Shown here: in pieces, positions 1 through 5,454 of the stretch
How positions within the stretch are numbered: position 1 is the stretch's first letter
How the letters are laid out: every line of letters begins with the position of its first letter
Origin: Euryarchaeota archaeon UBA181
GTDB taxonomy: Archaea; Thermoplasmatota; Poseidoniia; Poseidoniales; Thalassarchaeaceae
NCBI GenBank assembly: GCA_002496725.1
Contig: DALI01000017.1
Span: forward strand, 1 to 6,796
Length of the DNA: 6,796 bases
Reading direction: 5' to 3'
Notes under the pieces: generated by a model
The model's input: only the letters and a program-made list of their open reading frames with translations
Databases searched by the model: none
Told to the model about the DNA's origin: nothing
Position numbers and translations under genes: made by a program

Positions 1-113
1 ACGAAAATCCCTAGCATGGGATCCCCGCCGTCATGGGAGAAATAAATGTAAATCGATGCGATTATCGAAATAGCACTTGCCGCTAAACCTATCTTTGTCA
101 TTTGTCCAGTCAT
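1..113 (-). CDS. N-terminus of a small membrane-anchored protein, cut by the window edge
   Basis: The minus strand reads open from an ATG at 113-111 to the window edge (37 codons, 3' end missing). The translation starts MTGQMTKIGLAASAISIIAS and continues with IYIYFSHDGGDPMLGIFV. Residues about 8-25 form one hydrophobic stretch after a lysine, so this is an N-terminal membrane anchor or uncleaved signal sequence, followed by a polar Asp/Gly-rich turn. The start is well supported by a GGAGGT Shine-Dalgarno sequence five bases upstream. The gene diverges from the thioesterase gene, with 71 bases between the two starts. I do not recognise the family, and too little is present to assign a function. 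Confidence 0.6.
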   Translation of the reverse strand, partial: MTGQMTKIGLAASAISIIASIYIYFSHDGGDPMLGIF

Positions 114-118
114 ACTCA

Positions 119-124
119 ACCTCC
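119..124 (-). promoter_or_regulatory. Shine-Dalgarno sequence of the left-edge membrane protein gene
   Basis: Read on the minus strand this is GGAGGT, a full match to the core of the anti-Shine-Dalgarno sequence, five bases before the ATG at 113. It decides the start of the partial gene and supports that it is really translated. A weak AT-rich element (TGTAATTTA on the minus strand, about 154-146) lies at a suitable distance upstream to be a TATA box, but this is tentative. Confidence 0.6.
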
Positions 125-184
125 GTCTGCTCCTATGACCTACGGTAAATTACATTTGTCACCTCCCCCTCTCAGTTTCATAAC

Positions 185-601
185 ATGACATTCTCTTCGT
201 CCCGACGTATCGACTTCCCAATGGTCGACCTAGCAAAAATTGTTTACTATCCTAGATTCTGGGACTTGGCCCATAGGTTCTATGAGGAATCATGGGAGTA
301 TTCTTGCGGCCGCCATTACAACGAAATTCTGACCGAGGAGGGAATCGGCTTCCCATTAGTGTACAGTGAGGCGCAGTTCCACCATCCACTTTCCTATGGC
401 GATACGGTAAACTGCAAGATTTCAGTTTCGGAAATCGGCTCTTCGTCAATCACATGGAAATACGAATTCACAAACCAAGAGGGCATTATCTGCTGGACTT
501 CTACACAAGTCACGGTCTGTGTTAAGATGAACGAGATTCAGAGCAAGATCCCAGTTCCCAATTGGATGCGTGAAGGCCTCTCAAAGATCAGTGAGAAATA
601 A
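185..601 (+). CDS. Hotdog-fold acyl-CoA thioesterase, 4-hydroxybenzoyl-CoA thioesterase (4HBT)/YbgC-like
   Basis: The 138-residue protein has the length of a single hotdog domain, which in this family hydrolyses the thioester of acyl- or aroyl-CoA in the cytoplasm, usually as a dimer or tetramer. The signature is at residues 11-23, FPMVDLAKIVYYP, which corresponds to the family pattern of an Asp, then A-x-I-V-Y-Y-P. Asp15 aligns with the catalytic aspartate of 4HBT enzymes. A long helix follows (about 24-45), then the strands of the sheet, including FHHPLSYGDTV (about 65-75) and SSITWKYEF (about 87-95), the usual positions of the 'dimer strand' and the 'SSxTxxYE' strand. The substrate cannot be read from the sequence. 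There is no Shine-Dalgarno sequence before the ATG, so a leaderless transcript is possible. The stop TAA abuts the stop codon of the convergent pentapeptide-repeat gene with no gap. Confidence 0.88.
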   Translation: MTFSSSRRIDFPMVDLAKIVYYPRFWDLAHRFYEESWEYSCGRHYNEILTEEGIGFPLVYSEAQFHHPLSYGDTVNCKISVSEIGSSSITWKYEFTNQEGIICWTSTQVTVCVKMNEIQSKIPVPNWMREGLSKISEK

Positions 602-994
602 TCACTCATCTTCCCTTGGCCACTTCTTTGTCAGTGCCTTTCTTAGATCGTCATTCATTCGAGCATCCCACCAGTTCGCATTTCTCCAAATGGCATATCT
701 TCCCCTAATCCCTCTCAAATCTGCTCTGTCTAGTTTGGATCCTTGAAAATTAGACAAATTCATCTTTGCTTTCAGGAACACAGCGTCGCGCATGTCCGCT
801 TCATCAAATGCAGCCTTCATGAGATTAGCCCCCTTGAATGAGGCCTTTCTCATATCTGCTCCAGATAGGTCGGCCCCTTCAAGGTCGGCCCTATCGAAAA
901 CCGCTCTCCTGAGGTCAGCCCCTGATAGGTCCACACCACGAAGATCCTCACCAATGTGAGAGGTATACGACCAGTCTTTGGGGGCTTCCGTCAT
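602..994 (-). CDS. Small pentapeptide-repeat protein
   Basis: From the ATG at 994 the product has 130 residues. About 19 consecutive five-residue units fill residues 17-113, with the pattern A(D/N)LxX, for example DLSGA DLRRA, DLEGA DLSGA, SFKGA NLMKA and VFLKA. Such units coil into a right-handed quadrilateral beta-helix with Leu/Phe and Ala pointing inward, giving four to five coils here. A short charged C-terminal tail follows (about 114-130). There is no signal peptide, so it is probably cytoplasmic. Some family members mimic DNA or bind gyrase, but most have no known role and nothing here specifies one. TTG (1006) and GTG (1003) starts exist in frame, but ATG 994 is preferred because GGTGAG lies four bases before it. 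It begins one base after the TAG of the upstream gene, so translational coupling is likely. Its stop directly abuts that of the convergent thioesterase gene. Confidence 0.85.
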   Translation of the reverse strand: MTEAPKDWSYTSHIGEDLRGVDLSGADLRRAVFDRADLEGADLSGADMRKASFKGANLMKAAFDEADMRDAVFLKAKMNLSNFQGSKLDRADLRGIRGRYAIWRNANWWDARMNDDLRKALTKKWPREDE

Positions 995-995
995 G

Positions 996-1553
996 CTACT
1001 CACCAATTGACAAGTCTTCTAGGTAGTCTAGACCCACATCTGTCAGAATTACGAATCGATTCTTCTTGGGGTAATCCAGGGGGTAGGTTAGTAGTGGGCC
1101 CTTGCCCCTTCCAGTCGAGCCACCTTCGATCATCCTATTCATGTAAAGAGAAAGATTCCATTTCTCTACTTCCTCCTCCGTCCACCGACCAGTCTGAGAT
1201 ATCAGTCTGCGAATCTCGCGAGGAGGAGTATCTGTTTCCCTCTCAACCGATCTCAGATAGTGAATTGATGCGAGAATCACATCACCAGTCTTGTCAATCC
1301 CACAAGCACTCAGAAGATGAGCGAATGAAGACCCTCTTTCAGGTATCTTAGCATCGAGAGCAGATTTAGTGGCATTCTCTATGGCCATATCCCTCGACTT
1401 TCTTATCTTGGATAGTGCCGATTGCCAAGTATCGGTCTTCAAAATCTTGTTTAGGGTCATTTGCAATTCGGTATCATCTCCAGTCAGATCTATCTCTTCC
1501 GATCCTACCCTGATGAAAATACGTCCAATAGTGCCTGAAACTTCCTCGCCCAC
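996..1553 (-). CDS. Unrecognised protein with winged-helix-like C-terminal half
   Basis: This 185-residue soluble protein belongs to no family I can name. The N-terminal part (about 1-85) starts with a short beta-like segment, TIGRIFIRVGSEEIDLTG, followed by helical, Lys/Arg-containing sequence. The C-terminal part looks like a winged helix-turn-helix: a helix with DVILASIHYL (about 91-100), a second helix PPREIRRLIS (110-119), a third with EEEVEKWNLSLYMNRMIEGG (126-145), then a basic turn and a strand-turn-helix KKNRFVILTDVGLDYLEDL (163-181). The last piece resembles the 'Y.LT..G..YL' end typical of archaeal winged-helix proteins. A DNA-binding or regulatory role is therefore possible but only inferred. 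The start is GTG 1553, with AGGAG four bases upstream and a TATA-like box further up. The stop TAG is followed after one base by the pentapeptide-repeat start, so the two form an operon. Confidence 0.72.
   Translation of the reverse strand: MGEEVSGTIGRIFIRVGSEEIDLTGDDTELQMTLNKILKTDTWQSALSKIRKSRDMAIENATKSALDAKIPERGSSFAHLLSACGIDKTGDVILASIHYLRSVERETDTPPREIRRLISQTGRWTEEEVEKWNLSLYMNRMIEGGSTGRGKGPLLTYPLDYPKKNRFVILTDVGLDYLEDLSIGE
999..1004 (-). promoter_or_regulatory. Shine-Dalgarno sequence deciding the pentapeptide-repeat gene start
   Basis: The minus strand reads GGTGAG, complementary to the UCACC part of the archaeal 16S rRNA 3' end, four bases before ATG 994. It lies within the last codons of the upstream gene. 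This favours ATG 994 over the in-frame TTG (1006) and GTG (1003), which overlap or precede it. Confidence 0.5.
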
Positions 1554-1583
1554 ACCACTCCTGAGACAATTGAATATTTGAAG

Positions 1584-1597
1584 TTATTATTTATGCA
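1584..1597 (-). promoter_or_regulatory. TATA-box-like element in a divergent intergenic region
   Basis: The 130 bases between the two divergent starts (1554-1683) contain one AT-rich block. On the minus strand it reads TGCATAAATAATAA, close to the archaeal TATA consensus. It lies about 35 bases before the GTG at 1553, which would put transcription start just before the AGGAG ribosome-binding site. Being AT-rich on both strands, it might also serve the plus-strand PAC2 gene, but that would leave a leader of roughly 65 bases. Confidence 0.45.
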
Positions 1598-1671
1598 AAT
1601 TCCTTAACACTACCGGGGCATTGCCAATTCATCGTTAACTTAGAAACGAGATATTGAAATGTAGCTTGCAA

Positions 1672-1677
1672 GGGGGT
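1672..1677 (+). promoter_or_regulatory. Shine-Dalgarno sequence of the PAC2-family gene
   Basis: GGGGGT lies six bases before ATG 1684. This supports ATG 1684 rather than the in-frame TTG at 1654 as the true start, because the TTG has no such sequence before it. Confidence 0.5.
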
Positions 1678-1683
1678 CATACA

Positions 1684-2451
1684 ATGGCAGATGAATCCAG
1701 CACTGCGTATCCCCTTGTTTTACACTCGGAAGCTGACCCCTCGGAGCTAGGGGGAACGGCAGTTTGTGGTTTTTCCACAGTAGGATCCGTGGGTGTGATA
1801 GCGGCAACACACCTGATTAGGTCTCTCGAGCTGTCTCCCATGGGCACTGTGATGCATCCAAAGTTCCCTGCGATAGCACTAATTCACGACTCCGTACCAA
1901 AGCATCCTGTAAGGGTCTACCAGGGAGATAGCCTGGGGGTATTCACTTCAGAGATACAGTTCCCTCCTGAGAATGACGCCTATTTTGGTGAGACGGTTCT
2001 TGAATGGTTTACGAAAGGAGGATTTGAGAGGCTATATGTTGTTGATGGGGTCATAAGCAATGATCTCGGCATCAAGGAGGACAGTGATCTCTGGGGCGTG
2101 TCATCCAAGCCGTCTGGTCGTGATAATCTAGATAATGCGGGCATCAAGAGAATACAAAATGGAATAGTTTCGGGAATCACCGGCTACTTGATTGCCGAGG
2201 GAGAGAGGAGGGGATTGGATATCACCGCTCTACTTGCAGAGTGTAACCCCATGTACCCCGATGCAAGGGCCGCTTTGATTGCAATAGACGGTCTGAGCGA
2301 GCTGATGGATTTGGAGATACCAGTACAGGACCTCCTTGAGGACGCCAAGAACATAGAGGAGAAGGTTAGGGAGGCATTCCAGAGGGCCCAATCAACCGCT
2401 CTACCCGCGCCCGGTCCCGATGACGAGGACGATGTCCCAATGATACTTTGA
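1684..2451 (+). CDS. PAC2 family protein, archaeal proteasome assembly chaperone homologue (PbaB-like)
   Basis: The 255-residue protein matches the PAC2 (proteasome assembly chaperone) family of archaea and actinobacteria. Typical features in order: an N-terminal strand and loop GFSTVGSVG (29-37) followed by a helix AATHLI (40-45); a drop to MHPKFPAIALIHD (57-69); the strand-loop YQGDSLGVFTSEIQFP (79-94); the helix before FERLYVVDGV (114-123); VSGITGYLIAEGERRGLDITALLAE (162-186); and PDARAALIAIDGLSELMDLEIP (192-213), the usual 'PDp.AA..ll..l' end. Relatives help assemble the 20S proteasome or bind its alpha ring, but many PAC2 proteins are uncharacterised. The tail, about residues 238-255, is Pro-rich then acidic (GPDDEDD) and ends VPMIL, which is not the HbYX tail used by proteasome activators. 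ATG 1684 is chosen for its GGGGGT site. The TGA abuts the stop codon of convergent nfuA. Confidence 0.85.
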   Translation: MADESSTAYPLVLHSEADPSELGGTAVCGFSTVGSVGVIAATHLIRSLELSPMGTVMHPKFPAIALIHDSVPKHPVRVYQGDSLGVFTSEIQFPPENDAYFGETVLEWFTKGGFERLYVVDGVISNDLGIKEDSDLWGVSSKPSGRDNLDNAGIKRIQNGIVSGITGYLIAEGERRGLDITALLAECNPMYPDARAALIAIDGLSELMDLEIPVQDLLEDAKNIEEKVREAFQRAQSTALPAPGPDDEDDVPMIL

Positions 2452-3069
2452 CTAGTAGAAAGGATTCTCACCAGCGGCGTGATCAGTAGCGTCAATAACT
2501 TCTGAGATTGAGGGAACGTGGTCCTTTATCATCGTCTCAACTCCCTGTTTTAGGGTCACATCTGCCATACCGCATCCTTGACACCCGCCCCCAAAGACAA
2601 TGACTGCCTTTCCATCCTCTACACCCATCAGTTCGACATGCCCACCATGAGAGGCCACGGCAGGATTTACCTCACTCTCTATGATCTCAGCTACGGCCTT
2701 GGATATGTCATCTATCCATAGTGGATTAGGATTTTCGAAACTAAAGCCACCGCCCATCAGTGTCTCTTGATAGTCAAGAGTGGTTCCATCGATATATCTA
2801 GCACTTTTGGGATCTATGAAAACGCACATGCCATCCACATCGATTTCAATATCGTCTTCTTTCGCATCCTTCCTTTCGATGAATTGCAAGTCGTACTGAA
2901 AGCCATTCTTGCCCCTCCCAGTTATTTCTATCCTCAGACAGACTTCTTCAATCTCCTCTGCGGCTTCCGCAAACTGGTCTAGCATTTCCTTGGCTTTGGA
3001 ACTGAAACTCAGCATGATTCTCGTACCTCGTAGCATCGGGTCGTTCTTCAAGGCTTGCTCAGGTACCAC
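2452..3069 (-). CDS. nfuA: Fe-S biogenesis protein NfuA: degenerate A-type domain plus NifU-like scaffold domain
   Basis: NfuA binds a [4Fe-4S] cluster at a dimer interface and passes it to target enzymes. From GTG 3069 the product has 205 residues. The N-terminal domain (about 19-115) resembles IscA/HesB A-type carriers but lacks their three cluster-binding cysteines, ending in GGGFSFENPNP, as in bacterial NfuA. The C-terminal Nfu domain (about 124-205) has NPAVASHGGHVELM, then GGGCQGCGMADVTLKQGVE with the cluster-binding CxxC (Cys163 and Cys166), and ends in a TDHAAGENPFY tail much like the GEHSYY tail of Escherichia coli NfuA. GTG 3069 is preferred because GGAGGT lies nine bases before it. 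ATG 3015, preceded by GAGGT, is the main alternative: it gives 187 residues and aligns with the E. coli start (191 residues). The gene abuts the PAC2 stop and diverges from moaA, whose enzyme needs two [4Fe-4S] clusters. Confidence 0.93.
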   Translation of the reverse strand: MVPEQALKNDPMLRGTRIMLSFSSKAKEMLDQFAEAAEEIEEVCLRIEITGRGKNGFQYDLQFIERKDAKEDDIEIDVDGMCVFIDPKSARYIDGTTLDYQETLMGGGFSFENPNPLWIDDISKAVAEIIESEVNPAVASHGGHVELMGVEDGKAVIVFGGGCQGCGMADVTLKQGVETMIKDHVPSISEVIDATDHAAGENPFY

Positions 3070-3078
3070 TATCACCAA

Positions 3079-3084
3079 ACCTCC
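3079..3084 (-). promoter_or_regulatory. Strong Shine-Dalgarno sequence of nfuA
   Basis: The minus strand reads GGAGGT (part of AAGGGAGGT), nine bases before GTG 3069. A second match, GGTGAT (3076-3071), follows at once but is too close to that start to be used for it. The site lies 13 bases from the divergent moaA start, so the two 5' regions are almost on top of each other. No clear TATA box is visible between the two genes. Confidence 0.5.
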
Positions 3085-3096
3085 CTTGCATGGCCT

Positions 3097-4095
3097 GTGG
3101 ATGGCCCAGATCTACGGGATACATTTGGAAGACCCCTGCGTGACATCAGGATTTCCGTCACAGATAGGTGCAACTTCAGATGCAGATATTGCATGCCCAA
3201 GGAGGTATTCGGGAAGGACTTCCCTTTCATGCCCAGGGAACAGATTATGTCTTTCGAGGAAATCGATAGACTAGCAGGAATTTTCATCTCTCTCGGTGTT
3301 AGGAAGATAAGATTGACAGGGGGGGAGCCACTTCTTCGGAGGAATCTCCACGAATTGGTCTCCATGCTCTCGATTAGAGATGCCGAGATCGCCATGACTA
3401 CCAATGGGGTTTTACTCCCGAGATATGCCCCGGCTCTCTCAGCCGCAGGATTAGATCGTGTGACGGTAAGCTTGGATGCAATTGATGAATCCACCTTCGC
3501 CGCAATAACTGATTCCGGGCACACGGTCGCCGCTGTCATTGCAGGAATAGAAGCGGCTGAATCAGTCGGGCTCGGCCCAATCAAGATCAATACAGTGGTC
3601 AAGAGAAATTCAAATGAAGGAGAAATCTTAGATCTCGTTGAGAGGTTTTCAAACAGGGATATAGCAGTTCGATTCATTGAGTATATGGATGTAGGTACCA
3701 CCAATGGATGGACTCTGGATGAGGTAGTAAGCGCGGAGGAAATAAGGGGGATAATCGGCGAAATAGTAAAAATTCCGCCGATTAACAAGAGTGATGTAGC
3801 AAAGAGCTACAGATTACCAAATGGTGGAGAAGTAGGGATAATATCCAGTGTGACAGAGCCATTCTGCAGTGACTGCTCCAGAGGTCGAATATCCTCCGAT
3901 GGAAAGCTCTTCACCTGTCTTTTCTCAAACAAGGGAGTAGATATCCTTACTCCAATGAGAGAAGGCTCTTCAGACAGTGATATTGCAAATATTATTCGTG
4001 AACACTGGAGCTCTAGAGATGACAGATACTCCGAGACGCGCACTGACAGAACCAAGAAACAGGAACGGTTGGAAATGTCCTACATAGGCGGTTGA
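3097..4095 (+). CDS. moaA: GTP 3',8-cyclase MoaA (molybdenum cofactor synthesis)
   Basis: MoaA is a radical-SAM enzyme that converts GTP to 3',8-cyclo-7,8-dihydro-GTP, the first step of molybdopterin synthesis; MoaC then acts on the product. From GTG 3097 the protein has 332 residues, the family's usual length. The radical-SAM motif CNFRCRYC gives Cys25, Cys29 and Cys32, followed by LTGGEPL (73-79) and VSLDAID (about 124-130). RFIEYMDVG (192-200) is a MoaA signature. The second cluster site, FCSDCSRGRISSDGKLFTC, has Cys257, Cys260 and Cys274 (C-x2-C-x13-C). The chain ends SYIGG, the C-terminal double glycine that reaches into the active site. MPKEVFGKDF and the RDDRYSETRT end resemble bacterial MoaA such as that of Staphylococcus aureus, suggesting transfer. 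GTG 3097 matches the start of that homologue; an in-frame TTG at 3055 is less likely. No Shine-Dalgarno site is seen. The 3' end overlaps trm1 by 16 bases. Confidence 0.95.
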   Translation: MDGPDLRDTFGRPLRDIRISVTDRCNFRCRYCMPKEVFGKDFPFMPREQIMSFEEIDRLAGIFISLGVRKIRLTGGEPLLRRNLHELVSMLSIRDAEIAMTTNGVLLPRYAPALSAAGLDRVTVSLDAIDESTFAAITDSGHTVAAVIAGIEAAESVGLGPIKINTVVKRNSNEGEILDLVERFSNRDIAVRFIEYMDVGTTNGWTLDEVVSAEEIRGIIGEIVKIPPINKSDVAKSYRLPNGGEVGIISSVTEPFCSDCSRGRISSDGKLFTCLFSNKGVDILTPMREGSSDSDIANIIREHWSSRDDRYSETRTDRTKKQERLEMSYIGG

Positions 4096-5411
4096 AGTTC
4101 CAACGCAATCTCTACAATGTCGTCCCAGCTACAATTAGTCCTGAATGAAGGCTTACCGTAGTGAGTTAGGGAGGCTCTGTGCCCCCTTTCCCTAAGTCTC
4201 TCCACCATTGTGGTAGGACTTGGAGGGGACCCGATTCCCAACCAACTGGATAGGTCGTCTACGAGAATGTGATGCGCTGATTCAATCACAGAACCTTCGT
4301 CCGCTATATTTCTGACCGATCTAAGAATCCTCCTCTTCTCCATCTCGAAGTCCCTTTCGGACCACCCGGCGACATCATCCTCAACAAAGTCGGGTACACA
4401 CAGGGAAAGCGCCCTATCCTCGGTGATAGATCCCATCGCCCCCTCATCACCCATCTTCCCTACCCACATTGGGCCGGAGATTCGTGAATCTCTTCGGTCC
4501 ACTGGGAACGAAAGAGGTAGCATACATGTCATTGGAAGGCTCTCCATGGAAAGCCCAGGGTGGTACCCCGACTCGACAGATGCAACAACCTCTTTCTCAG
4601 TAGGTGAGTGAACCCTCCAGCCAAGGCTATCCTCCACGTTATTAGCCCCCTCACGACTCTTGACGACTCTGGATGAGGCCCTAAGGTGATGTGAGTCCCA
4701 TATTGACAGGAGCGGATCAATGCAACGATCATGCCTAGCCGCATTCCTAGCAAGATTGGCTAGCATAACTCTCAATGCTGAGTCATGTGCCAATCCATCG
4801 GTCCTCACTCTGGCCCCATATCTCCTTAACATTGCTCCCCTAGAAGAGCCCGTCAATGCGGCTGTATCAGTCGCACTTACCTCGATTACCCCGCTTCTAG
4901 CAAGAGACTGAATGGCAGTATCGAGGAAGGGCAAAGGCGATCCAAAGGGATCGATATCAACCCAATGCCTCCCATGTGAGAGTACCAGCTTTCTCAGATC
5001 TCCCTCTGAATGAGAAAGCATCCCTTGTCCGTGAGAAGGAGGAAAGCACCGATGATCCTCCATGGCCCACTCCAAGGCTGTACCATCCAAATCGGCGATA
5101 GTCGCTGCTATCCTCCCCGCACTTTTAGCAGGGAGCTCATTCAACCACCTCCTCGCTCTCAGCCCAGATGCCGCTAGTCCATCCAAAGCGTACACGGTAC
5201 CTTTTCCCAGCATTCCCTCATCTATGCAGTAATCCAGCAGTAGCACACTCCTAGTCCTGCTACCAGACATAGCTGGATTTAGAAAAACCCCCCCCGATCT
5301 TCTGGAAACTGGTCCCGATCTCCCAGAATCGGGCCTCTGGGAGACTCCCATTAACGTTCGACCCTCTCTGTGGATAATGGCAGGTAAATCTCCCGGACCA
5401 CGCGATGGCAT
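4080..5411 (-). CDS. trm1: tRNA (guanine(26)-N(2))-dimethyltransferase Trm1
   Basis: Trm1 uses two S-adenosylmethionine molecules to dimethylate guanine 26 of tRNA and is typical of archaea and eukaryotes. From ATG 5411 it has 443 residues, about 60 more than Pyrococcus Trm1. Recognisable parts: VFLNPAM (42-48), with Arg52 where the family has NRD; DGLAASGLRA (77-86), the AdoMet-binding loop; DIDPFGSP (152-159), the catalytic motif; ATDTAALTG (180-188); ALRVMLANLARNAARHD (about 212-228); GPMWVGKM (313-320); and the C-terminal THYGKPSFRT (416-425), usually THF...KT. Archaeal Trm1 commonly has LCG and another Cys after ATD; here both are absent (LTGSSRGAM). GTG 5435 is an alternative start, and neither start has a clear ribosome-binding site. 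purM ends 43 bases upstream of the ATG (19 bases upstream of the GTG), so co-transcription with purM is likely. Confidence 0.92.
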   Translation of the reverse strand: MPSRGPGDLPAIIHREGRTLMGVSQRPDSGRSGPVSRRSGGVFLNPAMSGSRTRSVLLLDYCIDEGMLGKGTVYALDGLAASGLRARRWLNELPAKSAGRIAATIADLDGTALEWAMEDHRCFPPSHGQGMLSHSEGDLRKLVLSHGRHWVDIDPFGSPLPFLDTAIQSLARSGVIEVSATDTAALTGSSRGAMLRRYGARVRTDGLAHDSALRVMLANLARNAARHDRCIDPLLSIWDSHHLRASSRVVKSREGANNVEDSLGWRVHSPTEKEVVASVESGYHPGLSMESLPMTCMLPLSFPVDRRDSRISGPMWVGKMGDEGAMGSITEDRALSLCVPDFVEDDVAGWSERDFEMEKRRILRSVRNIADEGSVIESAHHILVDDLSSWLGIGSPPSPTTMVERLRERGHRASLTHYGKPSFRTNCSWDDIVEIALELQPPM

Positions 5412-5454
5412 GATATCCCGAGGCAGCCATGACACAAGGTTTTGACTACTGACA

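Noticed and set aside
956..1351. A plus-strand reading frame of 131 codons opposite the pentapeptide-repeat and winged-helix genes
   Set aside because: Its translation is Ser/His-rich low-complexity sequence with no motif, and the opposite strand carries better-supported genes with ribosome-binding sites and clear repeats.
1654..1683. A TTG start ten codons upstream for the PAC2 gene
   Set aside because: There is no ribosome-binding site before it, whereas ATG 1684 has GGGGGT at good spacing, and the extra ten residues (KCSLQGGH region) encode that site itself.
3072..3788. A long minus-strand reading frame (238 codons) opposite moaA
   Set aside because: It lies fully antisense to a clearly identified moaA, its translation is Ser/Ile/Leu-rich without any recognisable motif, and it would overlap the 5' end of nfuA.
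4529..4753. Minus-strand 74-codon frame and plus-strand frames of about 60 codons inside trm1
   Set aside because: They are out of frame within a gene whose whole length aligns with Trm1 motifs; they show no domain or plausible translation signals.
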